From positions 6,380,001 to 6,444,000 of the forward strand of contig CP020563.1 of NCBI GenBank assembly GCA_002082585.1: a DNA stretch of 64,000 nt. Direction: 5' to 3'. Below, one piece after another: positions 54,232-63,130 of the stretch. Source of the stretch: Kitasatospora albolonga (lineage in GTDB: Bacteria; Actinomycetota; Actinomycetes; Streptomycetales; Streptomycetaceae). Numbering within the stretch: the stretch's first letter is position 1; the number at the start of each line of letters is the position of its first letter. The notes beneath the pieces are model-generated. The model searched no databases. It was not told the origin of the DNA and was given only the letters and a program-made list of their open reading frames with translations. The position numbers were made by a program, and so were the translations under genes.

Positions 54232-55062
54232 ATGCCCCGTTCCGTCGTCCGTGCCCTGACCGGGGTCCTCGCCCTGGCCGCCGCGGCGGCCGTACCGCCG
54301 CTCGCCTCACCGTCTCCGGCGGCCGCCGACAGCATCGTCGTCGGCGGCCGTCCCGCCCCCGTGGCGGACAGCCCCTGGGTGGTGGCCCTGTCGAGCCGCG
54401 ACCGGTTCGGAGGGGCGCGCTCGGGCCAGTTCTGCGGCGGGGTCGTCGTGGCGCCCACGAAGGTCCTGACGGTCGCCCACTGTCTGGGTGAAGAGGCGCT
54501 CGGCGGCCCCGTGAGCCGGGTGCGGGATCTGCGCGTCATCGCCGGGAGGGACCGGCTGAGCGACCGGACCGGTCAGGAGATCCCCGTCCGGGGCGTCTGG
54601 GTCAATCCGGCGTACGACTCCGCCACCAACGCCGGCGACCTCGCGGTGCTCACCCTGGCCCGGGCCCTCCCGCAGGGCAGCGTCATCCCGATGGCCCGGG
54701 CCGGGGACGAGGCGTACCGGGCCGGGACGGCGGCCGCCGTCTACGGGTGGGGGGATACGACCGGAGCCGGTACGTACGCCTCCGTGCTGCGCTCCGCCCG
54801 GGTCCAGGTCCTGCCGGACGGCGAGTGCGCCCGCGCCTACCCGGGCGGCCGGGAGGGCACGTACGACGCCTCGGGGATGCTCTGCGCGGGCGATCCGAGG
54901 GGCGGGCGGGACGCGTGCCAGGGCGACAGCGGCGGGCCGCTGGTGGCCCGTGGGCGGCTCATCGGCCTGGTGTCCTGGGGGAGCGGCTGCGGGCGTGCGG
55001 GCAGCCCCGGGGTGTACACCCGGGTCTCGGCGGCCGTGAAATGGGCCGAGGGCCGCATCTGA
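54232..55062 (+). CDS. Secreted trypsin-like protease (S1 family)
   Basis: 276 residues. Signal peptide (MPRSVVRALTGVLALAAAAA) ending near AAADS, a short pro-segment, then IVVGGRPAPVADSPWVVAL. Triad: His in VLTVAHCLG, Asp in GDLAVLTL, Ser in CQGDSGGPL; cysteines for the usual disulfides are present. DACQGDSGG has Asp six residues before the Ser, predicting trypsin-like cleavage after Lys/Arg. ATG with AGGAG site. Confidence 0.92.
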   Translation: MPRSVVRALTGVLALAAAAAVPPLASPSPAAADSIVVGGRPAPVADSPWVVALSSRDRFGGARSGQFCGGVVVAPTKVLTVAHCLGEEALGGPVSRVRDLRVIAGRDRLSDRTGQEIPVRGVWVNPAYDSATNAGDLAVLTLARALPQGSVIPMARAGDEAYRAGTAAAVYGWGDTTGAGTYASVLRSARVQVLPDGECARAYPGGREGTYDASGMLCAGDPRGGRDACQGDSGGPLVARGRLIGLVSWGSGCGRAGSPGVYTRVSAAVKWAEGRI

Positions 55063-55247
55063 GCGGCTGAGGGCTGAGCGAGCGGGGCCCGCGGCGAGCC
55101 CCCCAAGCCCCCCGGAAGCGCCTGTCGGCCCCCGGAAGGGTCTGAGCCCGTGACGGCCCGGCTCGGCCGCACCAGGGCCTTGCCGGGCCACACGCAAAGG
55201 CCCCCGCGCAGTCCTGGGCCGTCCTCACGACGGTCACGACGGCCCCC

Positions 55248-55328
55248 GGCGTCCCACAAGGCCCACGGGCCCCTGGCGTCCCACAAGGCCCACGGGCCTC
55301 TGGCGCCTCACGAGGCCCACGGCATCCT
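55248..55328 (+). repeat. 27-bp tandem repeat, three copies
   Basis: Units beginning GGCG[T/C]C[C/T]CAC[A/G]AGGCCCACGG start at 55248, 55275 and 55302. They lie in the 357-bp convergent gap between the protease and the DUF7455 gene, which holds no gene. Confidence 0.8.
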
Positions 55329-55419
55329 CACGACGACGAGAACGGGCGGCGCCCCTTCTGGGGGCGCCGCCCGTCGGCCGGTCCTGGACCGGCCCCTGGC
55401 TCGTCGTGGATGCGAGGTG

Positions 55420-55650
55420 TCAGTGTTGGTCCTCGTCGGCGGTCGCCTGCACGGCGGTGAGCCGATCCGTCTCATCCTGTATTTCCGCGGCGATCTTCTT
55501 GAGTTCCGGCTCGAACTTGCGCCCGTGGTGGGCGCAGAAGAGCAGTTCACCGCCGCTGATCAGGACGACGCGCAGATATGCCTGGGCGCCGCAACGGTCA
55601 CAGCGGTCTGCTGCGGTCAGCGGGCTCGCGGGGGTCAGAACAGTAGTCAC
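55420..55650 (-). CDS. Small DUF7455 protein, putative zinc binder
   Basis: 76 residues. CDRCGAQAYLRV and FCAHHGRK supply two Cys pairs or Cys-His ligands for a zinc ribbon; the C-terminal half is an acidic helix (FEPELKKIAAEIQDETDRL). Conserved beside parE/hrdB in streptomycetes as far as I recall. GTG start at 55650 with GAAGAGG upstream. Function unknown. Confidence 0.78.
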   Translation of the reverse strand: MTTVLTPASPLTAADRCDRCGAQAYLRVVLISGGELLFCAHHGRKFEPELKKIAAEIQDETDRLTAVQATADEDQH

Positions 55651-56097
55651 GTCGCCTCTTCTCTAGCTCGACGAGCTGTCGTACCAGGGTCAACATCCAA
55701 CCAGGCCGAAAACGTTCCCGCTCGTGGCTTTTCTTCGAAACTTCTTCTCGGGATGGCTGTCAGTTGCCGGTTGGCGGCGAATGTGCCGTATGCGGAGCGC
55801 TACGGTTTCGCATTGCTTGTCTCGGGGGTCGGTCCCGCCGGCCGGCTTGCCGGTTTGTTCATGAGGACGTGCCCGGAGCCTAAATGGTTCATGCCTCGAA
55901 GGGAACGTGATGTGCACGTCACCCTGACGATTGATCGAACATCCATGCGAGCCCGGATGAAGCTCGACTAGCATGAGGATTCCCCAAGGGTGGCGTTACA
56001 ACCGCTCTACCAGGGCTCTGTAGGCTCTCAGCGGCAACCGACGCCGACCGTGATACCCACCAAGGGCCCAGATGAAATTCAGCGAGGAGCGAACCGC
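55651..56097. other. parE upstream region
   Basis: 447 bp, less GC-rich than the surroundings. TAGCAT (55969-55974) is the best -10 for parE, but its -35 is weak. An inverted repeat AGCTCGACGAGCT lies near 55664-55676. An open frame at 55690-55974 (minus) has no ribosome binding site or recognisable content. Confidence 0.4.
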
Positions 56098-58224
56098 GTG
56101 ACCGCCGAAACGTCCGTGCCGTCCACCGCGATGCTGACCGCAGCAGCCGGCGACCGGGACAGCTCCAACTACACCGCGCGGCACCTTCTCGTCCTCGAAG
56201 GGCTTGAGGCGGTCCGCAAGCGCCCCGGGATGTACATCGGGTCCACCGACAGCCGCGGGCTCATGCACTGCCTCTGGGAGATCATCGACAACTCCGTCGA
56301 CGAGGCCCTGGGCGGTCACTGCGACCAGATCGAGGTCATCCTCCACGACGACTCCTCCGTGGAGGTCCGGGACAACGGCCGCGGCATCCCCGTGGACGTG
56401 GAGCCCAAGACCGGCCTCTCCGGCATCGAGGTCGTCATGACCAAGCTGCACGCCGGCGGCAAGTTCGGCGGCGGCTCCTACGCGGCCTCCGGCGGCCTCC
56501 ACGGCGTCGGCGCCTCCGTGGTCAACGCCCTCTCCGCCCGGCTGGACGTCGAGGTCGACCGCAACAGCGCGACCCACTCCATCAGCTTCCGGCGCGGCGT
56601 CCCCGGCATGTTCACCGAGCAGGGCCCCGACAGCCCCTTCGACCCCGCCAACGGCCTCCGCAAGGGCAAGCGCGTCCCCAAGACCCGTACCGGCACCCGG
56701 GTCAGGTACTGGGCGGACCGGCAGATCTTCCTCAAGGACGCCAAGCTCAACCTGGAGACGCTCCACCAGCGGGCCCGCCAGACCGCCTTCCTCGTCCCCG
56801 GCCTCACGATCATCGTCCGCGACGAGCGGGGGATCGACGGCGAGGGCAAGACCGAGGAGACGTTCCGCTTCGACGGCGGCATCAGCGAGTTCTGCGAGTA
56901 CCTGGCGCAGGACAAGGCCGTCTGCGACGTCCAGCGGCTGACCGGCACCGGTACGTTCAAGGAGACCGTCCCGGTTCTCGACGACCGGGGCCACATGACC
57001 GCGACCGAGGTCACCCGGGAGCTCGGCGTCGACATCGCGCTGCGCTGGGGCACCGGCTACGACACCACCGTCCGGTCCTTCGTGAACATCATCGCCACCC
57101 CCAAGGGCGGCACCCACGTCACCGGGTTCGAGCGCTCGCTGACCAAGACGGTGAACGAGGCGCTCCGCTCCCAGAAGCTGCTCCGGGTCGCCGAGGACGA
57201 CGTCGTCAAGGACGACGCCCTCGAAGGGCTCACCGCCGTCGTCACCGTACGGCTGGCGGAGCCGCAGTTCGAGGGGCAGACCAAGGAGGTGCTCGGCACC
57301 TCGGCGGCCAACCGGATCGTCGCGGCCGTGGTCGCCAAGGAGCTCAAGGCGTTCCTGACCTCCACCAAGCGGGACGCCAAGGCCCAGGCCCGCGCGGTCC
57401 TGGAGAAGGCCGTCGCCGCCGCCCGTACGCGGATCGCGGCCCGCCAGCACAAGGACGCCCAGCGCCGCAAGACCGCGCTGGAGTCCTCATCGCTGCCCGC
57501 CAAGCTCGCCGACTGCCGCAGCGACGACGTCGGGCGCAGCGAGCTCTTCATCGTCGAGGGGGACTCGGCGCTCGGCACCGCCAAGCTGGCCCGGAACAGC
57601 GAGTTCCAGGCGCTCCTGCCGATCCGGGGCAAGATCCTCAACGTCCAGAAGTCGTCCGTCTCCGACATGCTGAAGAACGCCGAGTGCGGCGCCATCATCC
57701 AGGTCATAGGAGCCGGGTCCGGACGGACCTTCGACATCGACGCCGCCCGCTACGGCAAGGTCATCATGATGACCGACGCCGATGTGGACGGCTCCCACAT
57801 CCGCACCCTGCTGCTGACCCTCTTCCAGCGCTACATGCGCCCGATGGTCGAGGCCGGACGGGTCTTCGCGGCGGTGCCCCCGCTCCACCGGATCGAGCTG
57901 GTCCAGCCCAGGAAGGGCCAGGACAAGTACGTGTACACGTACTCGGACAACGAGCTGCGCCAGACCCTGCTGGAGTTCCAGCGCAAGAACGTGCGCATCA
58001 AGGAGTCCATCCAGCGCTACAAGGGCCTCGGCGAGATGGACGCCGACCAGCTGGCCGAGACCACGATGGACCCGCGCCACCGCACGCTGCGCCGGATCAA
58101 CATCGGCGACCTGGAGTCCTCCGAGCAGATCTTCGACCTCCTCATGGGCAACGAGGTCGCGCCCCGCAAGGAGTTCATCACCCGCTCGGCCGCGACCCTG
58201 GACCGCTCGCGCATCGACGCGTAA
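56098..58224 (+). CDS. parE: DNA topoisomerase IV subunit B (ParE)
   Basis: 708 residues of the type IIA topoisomerase B subunit. GHKL ATPase: EIIDNSVDEALGG, DNGRGIPVD, GGLHGVGASVVNALS; TOPRIM: LFIVEGDSALGTAKL and MTDADVDGSHI. The motif GRNSEFQ-like NSEFQALLPIRGKILNV and length fit the second GyrB-type protein of streptomycetes, ParE, which decatenates sister chromosomes with ParC; gyrB proper lies near oriC elsewhere. GTG 56098 with GAGGAG 8 nt upstream; the open frame continues upstream but without a start signal. parC is not in the window. Confidence 0.92.
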   Translation: MTAETSVPSTAMLTAAAGDRDSSNYTARHLLVLEGLEAVRKRPGMYIGSTDSRGLMHCLWEIIDNSVDEALGGHCDQIEVILHDDSSVEVRDNGRGIPVDVEPKTGLSGIEVVMTKLHAGGKFGGGSYAASGGLHGVGASVVNALSARLDVEVDRNSATHSISFRRGVPGMFTEQGPDSPFDPANGLRKGKRVPKTRTGTRVRYWADRQIFLKDAKLNLETLHQRARQTAFLVPGLTIIVRDERGIDGEGKTEETFRFDGGISEFCEYLAQDKAVCDVQRLTGTGTFKETVPVLDDRGHMTATEVTRELGVDIALRWGTGYDTTVRSFVNIIATPKGGTHVTGFERSLTKTVNEALRSQKLLRVAEDDVVKDDALEGLTAVVTVRLAEPQFEGQTKEVLGTSAANRIVAAVVAKELKAFLTSTKRDAKAQARAVLEKAVAAARTRIAARQHKDAQRRKTALESSSLPAKLADCRSDDVGRSELFIVEGDSALGTAKLARNSEFQALLPIRGKILNVQKSSVSDMLKNAECGAIIQVIGAGSGRTFDIDAARYGKVIMMTDADVDGSHIRTLLLTLFQRYMRPMVEAGRVFAAVPPLHRIELVQPRKGQDKYVYTYSDNELRQTLLEFQRKNVRIKESIQRYKGLGEMDADQLAETTMDPRHRTLRRINIGDLESSEQIFDLLMGNEVAPRKEFITRSAATLDRSRIDA

Positions 58225-58253
58225 GGCGTAAAGGCTCACGCGTCGGCTTCTGA

Positions 58254-58289
58254 GGCCCCCGCTCCCCGGACCACCGGGAGGCGGGGGCC
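58254..58289 (+). terminator. Terminator after parE
   Basis: GGCCCCCGC (58254-58262) pairs with GCGGGGGCC (58281-58289), with inner CCCGG/CCGGG pairing. Confidence 0.75.
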
Positions 58290-58437
58290 GCGTACGTTCC
58301 GGGGCCCGCGCCGCAGCCGTCCGGGACTTCTGTCACCTGAAGAGGTGAATTCGGGCGAATGACGCGCCCGGCATCTTCCGGAACCGCTCATGGTTGGCTA
58401 CGCGGCCGAAAAGGTCCGTGGACAAGGGAGTTGCTCG

Positions 58438-58938
58438 GTGGAGAAGGAAGCAGGACCGGCGACCGCGGGAGTGCGGCTCGACGATCCGTGGTACGAGGCG
58501 TCGGCCGCGGGCTGGGACGGGGCGGAGGACGCCGCGGGCGCCGCGCCCGACGGCACATCCGGCCCCGGGGGCCCCCGGCCGGGGCCCGACGCGGCCGAGG
58601 TCTACCTGGCGGTGCACCGCAGCGCCGCCTTCCGCGAGGTGCGCCGCCGCTACCGCCGCTTCGTGGTGCCCGCCGCCCTCGCCTTCCTCCTCTGGTACCT
58701 CGCCTACGTCGTCGCCGCGACCATGGTGCCCGGGCTGATGGCCCGCCCGGTCGCCGGCGCGGTCAACGTGGCGATGGTGGCGTGTCTCGGCCAGTTCCTC
58801 ACCACCTTCCTCCTCACCTGGGCGTACGCACGCCACGCGCGGCTGCGCCGGGACCGGGCGGCGCTCGACCTGCGGTGGGACACCCAGGAGATGACGCGAG
58901 AGGTGACCGGGCGGACGGCGGGAGGGCCCGTACGGTGA
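58438..58938 (+). CDS. DUF485 membrane protein
   Basis: 166 residues. About 75 disordered Gly/Ala/Pro-rich residues precede the DUF485 domain (FREVRRRYRRFVVPAALAFLLWYLAYVV, VNVAMVACLGQFLTTFLLTWAYARHA), two membrane helices. DUF485 proteins are encoded before acetate-type sodium symporters, as here (YjcH-ActP arrangement). GTG 58438 with GGGAG upstream; the stop overlaps the next start by 4 bp. Confidence 0.87.
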   Translation: MEKEAGPATAGVRLDDPWYEASAAGWDGAEDAAGAAPDGTSGPGGPRPGPDAAEVYLAVHRSAAFREVRRRYRRFVVPAALAFLLWYLAYVVAATMVPGLMARPVAGAVNVAMVACLGQFLTTFLLTWAYARHARLRRDRAALDLRWDTQEMTREVTGRTAGGPVR

Positions 58939-60527
58939 GAGGCGACCACCAGACACTCGCCCTGCTGCTGTTCTGCGCGTTCATCGCGGTGACGCTCTTC
59001 ATCACCACCTGGGTCAGCCGCAACCGGCAGGGCTCCGCCGAGGAGTTCTACGCAGGCGGACGCCTGTTCTCGCCCATGGAGAACGGATTCGCCATCGCCG
59101 GTGACTACATGTCGGCCGCCTCCTTCCTCGGCATCTCCGGGCTGATCGCCCTCTTCGGCTACGACGGCATGCTCTACTCCGTGGGCTTCCTGGTCGCCTG
59201 GCTGGTGGTCCTGCTCCTGGTCGCCGAACTCGTCCGCAACTGCGGCCGCTTCACCCTCGCCGACGTGGTCGCCGCCCGGCTGGCCGCGCGCCCGGTGCGT
59301 ACCGCGCTCGGCACCTCGTCCGTCACCGTCTCCGTGCTCTACCTGGTCGCCCAGATGGTCGGCGCGGGCTCCCTGGTGGCCCTGCTGCTCGGCGGTACGA
59401 GCGACGCGGCCCGCTCCTGGACGGTGGTCGGCGTCGGGGCGCTGATGGTCATCTACGTCTCCTTCGGCGGGATGCGCGCCACCACCTGGATCCAGATCGT
59501 CAAGGCCGTGCTGCTGATGGGCGGGGCCGTCACCCTCACCGTGCTCGTCCTGGTCCAGTTCCGCTTCGACGTCAACAGCCTGCTCACGACCGCCGCCGAA
59601 CGCAGCGGCCACGGCAAGGACTTCCTCGCCCCCGGTCTGCGGTACGGCGGCGACTGGATCGCGCGGTTCGACTTCATCAGCCTGGGCGTGGCGCTCGTCC
59701 TCGGCACGGCGGGGCTGCCGCACATCCTGGCGCGCTTCTACACCGTGCCCACCGCCCGCGCCGCCCGCCGGTCCGTCGTCTGGTCCATCGGCCTCATCGG
59801 CAGCTTCTATCTGATGACGATCGTGCTCGGCTTCGGCGCCGCCGCCCTGGTCGGCTCCGCGGAGGTCCGCTCCTCGAACGCCGCGGGCAACACCGCTGTG
59901 CCGCTGCTGGCCCTCGACCTCGGCGGCGGTGAAGGGTCCACCGGCGGAACGGTTCTCTTCGCGGTCGTCGCCGCCATCGCCTTCGCCACCATCCTGGCCG
60001 TCGTCGCGGGCATCACCCTCGCCTCCTCGGCCTCCGTCGCCCACGACCTCTACGCCTCGCTCCGCCGCCCCGGCCGCAAGCAGTACGGCGAAGTGGCCGT
60101 CGCCCGGTTCGCCGCCGCCGGGATCGGGGCGGTGGCCATCGCGCTCGGCCTCCTCGCCCAGAACCTCAACGTGGCCTTCCTGGTCGGCCTCGCCTTCGCC
60201 GTGGCCGCGTCGGCGAACCTCCCGGCCCTGCTCTACGCGCTGTTCTGGCGGAACTTCACCACCCGGGGCGCGGTCTGGGCGGTGTACGGGGGCCTTGTCC
60301 CGGCCGTCGTCCTGGTCCTGGTCTCACCCGTCGTCTCGGGCAGCCCCGCGTCCCTCTTCCCGGGCGTCGACTTCCAGCTCTTCCCGCTGGAGAACCCGGG
60401 GCTCGTCTCGATCCCGCTCGGCTTCCTGGCGGGCTGGCTCGGCACGGTCACCTCGCGCGAGAAGCCGGACGAGGCCAAGCACGCCGAGACGGAGGTCCGG
60501 GCGCTGACGGGGGCGGGGGCCGCCTAG
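58935..60527 (+). CDS. Sodium:solute symporter (ActP-like)
   Basis: 530 residues, about 13 membrane segments, SSS family. Motifs AEEFYAGGRLFSPMENGFAI, AGDYMSAASFLGISGLIALFG and LARFYTVPTARAARRSV are those of acetate/glycolate permease ActP. Likely imports short-chain carboxylates with sodium. GTG start overlaps the DUF485 stop (GTGA), so the two are coupled. Its TAG stop overlaps by 4 bp (CTAG) the stop of the convergent response regulator. Confidence 0.9.
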   Translation: MRGDHQTLALLLFCAFIAVTLFITTWVSRNRQGSAEEFYAGGRLFSPMENGFAIAGDYMSAASFLGISGLIALFGYDGMLYSVGFLVAWLVVLLLVAELVRNCGRFTLADVVAARLAARPVRTALGTSSVTVSVLYLVAQMVGAGSLVALLLGGTSDAARSWTVVGVGALMVIYVSFGGMRATTWIQIVKAVLLMGGAVTLTVLVLVQFRFDVNSLLTTAAERSGHGKDFLAPGLRYGGDWIARFDFISLGVALVLGTAGLPHILARFYTVPTARAARRSVVWSIGLIGSFYLMTIVLGFGAAALVGSAEVRSSNAAGNTAVPLLALDLGGGEGSTGGTVLFAVVAAIAFATILAVVAGITLASSASVAHDLYASLRRPGRKQYGEVAVARFAAAGIGAVAIALGLLAQNLNVAFLVGLAFAVAASANLPALLYALFWRNFTTRGAVWAVYGGLVPAVVLVLVSPVVSGSPASLFPGVDFQLFPLENPGLVSIPLGFLAGWLGTVTSREKPDEAKHAETEVRALTGAGAA

Positions 60528-61225
60528 GAAGCCTCCTGGGGACCGTCGGACGCTCCCCGGGACCACGCGTACCGGTGCTCCGGGCGGCCCGTCTCGCCGT
60601 ACCGCAGCGTCAGCCGGACCTTGCCCGTCCGCTCCAGCAGCTTCAGATAGCGCTGCGCGGTCTGCCGGCTCATCCCCGCGCTCTCCGCGACCTCCTGCGC
60701 GGAGAGCGGCCCGTCCGCCTCGCGCAGCGCCCGCCGGACCAGCTCGGCGGTGGTGGGGGAGTGGCCCTTGGGCAGCTCAGGACCGCCCGCCGCCCACAGG
60801 GCGCCGAACAGCCGGTCCACCTCCGCCTGCTCGGCCTCACCGCCGCCGTCGAGCGTACGGCGCAGGGCGGCGTACGCCTCCAGCTTCGAACGCAGACCGG
60901 CGTACGTGAACGGCTTCACCAGGTACTGGAGCGCGCCGTGCCGCATCGCGTCCTGCACGGTCGCCACATCGCGGGCGGCGGTCACCATGATCACGTCCGC
61001 CCGGTGGCCCAGCCGACGCAGCTCCCGTACGACGGCGAGGCCGTTGCGGTCCGGAAGGTAGTGGTCCAGCAGGATCAGGTCCACCTGCACCTCGTCGGCC
61101 ACGGCCAGCGCCTGCGCCGCCGAGTGGGCCTGCGCGGCCACCCGGAATCCGGCGACCTTGGCCACGTACGCCGCGTTGACCCGCGCCACCCGCACGTCGT
61201 CGTCCACGATCAGGACCTGGATCAC
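60524..61225 (-). CDS. CitB/DcuR-type response regulator
   Basis: 233 residues. Receiver with DDD at 8-10, phosphoacceptor in LILLDHYLPDRNGL (Asp about 54) and Lys in YLVKPFTY; C-terminal helix-turn-helix (LSAQEVAESAGMSRQTAQRYLKLLE) of the CitT/DcuR type. Its GTG start overlaps the kinase stop by 4 bp. Probably controls a carboxylate uptake or catabolic gene; the adjacent symporter operon is the first candidate. Confidence 0.9.
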   Translation of the reverse strand: MIQVLIVDDDVRVARVNAAYVAKVAGFRVAAQAHSAAQALAVADEVQVDLILLDHYLPDRNGLAVVRELRRLGHRADVIMVTAARDVATVQDAMRHGALQYLVKPFTYAGLRSKLEAYAALRRTLDGGGEAEQAEVDRLFGALWAAGGPELPKGHSPTTAELVRRALREADGPLSAQEVAESAGMSRQTAQRYLKLLERTGKVRLTLRYGETGRPEHRYAWSRGASDGPQEAS

Positions 61226-62916
61226 CGGCTCTCTCCCGTCGTGACCGTCGCGATCGTCGTGGCCGTGTCCGATACGGGTTCTGGGTCCGGTACGGGCTCC
61301 GGGGCGGCCAGCGCCTCCGGGAGGACGACCGTGAACACCGCCCCGCCCCCGTCGGCCCCGGCGACGGTCACACCGCCTCCTTGCCGCTCCGCGAGCCTGC
61401 GCACCAGGGGGAGCCCGAGGCCGCGCTTGCCGTGCGCCGGGAGGCCCTTGGTGGACCAGCCCTCGGTGAAGATCGACGCGTACCGCTCCGGGGCGACCCC
61501 GGGGCCGCTGTCCCGCACCCGCAGCACCACCGTACGGCCCTCGGCCCGCAGCCCGACCTCGATCCGGGCGTCCGCCGACCCGGCCGCCGCGTCCGTGGCG
61601 TTGTCGACGAGGTTGCCGACCACCGTGACCAGCCCGCGCGGGTCCACCACCCGGTCCGGCAGCAGCGTGCCGGGCGCCAGCCGCAGCGCGACACCGCGCT
61701 CGGCGGCCACCGTCGCCTTGCCGACGAGCAGCGCGGCCAGCAGCGGGTCCCGTACCTTCTCGGTGACCTGCTCCGCCGTCGCCCGGTGGACGCCCACCAC
61801 CTCCGTGACGAACTCCGTCGCCTCCTCGTGCATCCCCAGCTCCAGCAGGCCCAGCAGGGTGTGCAGCCGGTTGGCGTGCTCGTGGTCCTGGGCGCGCAGC
61901 GCGTCGATCAGCCCGGTGGTGGAGTCGAGCTCGCGGCCGAGGTGCTCCAGCTCGGTCCGGTCGCGCAGGGTCACCACCGCCCCGCCGTCGTCCGTCTCCA
62001 TCCGGTTGGCCAGCAGCACCCGGCCGCCCTGGACGGCCAGCAGGTCCTCGCCCACCACCCGCCCCGCCAGCACGTCCGCCGTCCGGCCGCCGTCCAGCAC
62101 CGCCTCCAGCGGCCTGCCCGCCGCTTCCGGGCCGAGCCCGAGCAGCCGCTGCGCCTCGTCGTTGAGCAGCCGGATACGGCCCGTGCCGTCGAGCGCGACG
62201 ACCCCTTCGCGTATGGAGTGCAGCATCGCCTCGCGCTCGGTCAGCAGCGCGGAGATATCGGAGAACGCCAGGTCATGGGTCTGCCGCTGGAGCCGCCGGG
62301 AGATCAGGTACGCGGCGAGGGCGCCGACGGCCAGGGCGCCGCCCGCGTACGCGAGGAGCCCCGGGATCGCGCCGAGGAGGCGGGCGCGGACGCTGTCGTA
62401 CGCGATCCCGACCGAGACCGCCCCGACCACCTCGCCCGAGGCGTCACGCAGCGGCGCCTTGCCCCGGGCCGAACGGCCGAGGGTGCCGCTGTCGATCTCC
62501 ATCACGTCCTCGCCGCGCAGCACGTCCCCGGGGTCGGTGGAGACCACGTCGCCGATCCGGTCCGCCTCCGGGTGCGACCAGCGCACGCCCCGGCGGTCCA
62601 TGACGACGACGTACTCCGCGCCGGTGGCCCGCCGGACGCGTTCGGCGGCGGACTGTACGGGGCCCGGGGCGGACGGTTCCGTGGTGCGCAGGTCCTCCGC
62701 GATCCCCGGCTGGGCGGCCGTGCTCCGGGCGATGGCCAGCGCGCGGAGCATGGCCTCCTCGTCGAGCCGGTCGCCGAGTGGGGCCAGGAAGAGGCCGGTG
62801 ACCAGCACGGTGACGCCCGTGACGACGGCCAGCTGCATCAGCAGGACCTGGGAGAAGACCCGCTGAGGCCAGCCGAACCGGCGGGGTCCCCGGCCGGAGG
62901 GCGGTGGGGCGTTCAT
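61222..62916 (-). CDS. CitA/DcuS-type sensor histidine kinase
   Basis: 564 residues. Membrane segments at about 24-45 and 180-200 flank an extracellular PAS-like (sCache) carboxylate sensor with the typical RRGVRWSHPEADRIG; a cytoplasmic PAS follows (LNDEAQRLLGLGPEAAG). The H-box is RAQDHEHANRLHTLLGLLEL, and the ATPase has DNATDAAAG, DSGPGVAPE and KRGLGLPLV. These kinases sense citrate or C4-dicarboxylates. ATG 62916 is chosen because TACCGT ends 7 bp upstream (leaderless pattern). Confidence 0.9.
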   Translation of the reverse strand: MNAPPPSGRGPRRFGWPQRVFSQVLLMQLAVVTGVTVLVTGLFLAPLGDRLDEEAMLRALAIARSTAAQPGIAEDLRTTEPSAPGPVQSAAERVRRATGAEYVVVMDRRGVRWSHPEADRIGDVVSTDPGDVLRGEDVMEIDSGTLGRSARGKAPLRDASGEVVGAVSVGIAYDSVRARLLGAIPGLLAYAGGALAVGALAAYLISRRLQRQTHDLAFSDISALLTEREAMLHSIREGVVALDGTGRIRLLNDEAQRLLGLGPEAAGRPLEAVLDGGRTADVLAGRVVGEDLLAVQGGRVLLANRMETDDGGAVVTLRDRTELEHLGRELDSTTGLIDALRAQDHEHANRLHTLLGLLELGMHEEATEFVTEVVGVHRATAEQVTEKVRDPLLAALLVGKATVAAERGVALRLAPGTLLPDRVVDPRGLVTVVGNLVDNATDAAAGSADARIEVGLRAEGRTVVLRVRDSGPGVAPERYASIFTEGWSTKGLPAHGKRGLGLPLVRRLAERQGGGVTVAGADGGGAVFTVVLPEALAAPEPVPDPEPVSDTATTIATVTTGESR

Positions 62917-63130
62917 CGTACGAACGGTAGAGGGCGCGGGGCCGCCCGGAAACCCGCGGGGTTCCCCGGCCGTCCCCCTTGCCTGGCGGCGCGCCTTCTG
63001 TGAGCGTTCTCGTACGGGGAGTTCGTACGCGGAGTTCGTACGGGGTGTCCGTCGGGTGTTCCGGGGGCGTCGCGCGGAGAGTTCGCCGGTGACGCAATTC
63101 GCTTGCACTTCTTGCGCTAATCTTGCGTTC
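62917..63130. other. Divergent kinase-LacI intergenic region
   Basis: 214 bp without a gene. GGAGTTCGTACG-type repeats occur near 63018-63045. Three CTTGC repeats precede the LacI-type gene (see separate entry). Confidence 0.5.
63102..63126 (+). promoter_or_regulatory. CTTGC repeats and -10 of the LacI-type gene
   Basis: CTTGC at 63102, 63111 and 63122, with GCAA-N5-TTGC as an inverted repeat just upstream (63094-63106). TAATCT (63118-63123) ends 7 bp before the ATG. Likely an autoregulatory operator over a leaderless promoter. Confidence 0.5.

Noticed and set aside
55690..55974. 94-codon minus-strand frame upstream of parE
   Set aside because: No ribosome binding site, no recognisable domain, overlaps the likely parE promoter.
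55980..56040. tRNA-like fragment (gcgttacaaccgctctacca)
   Set aside because: Only a short resemblance; no cloverleaf can be drawn.
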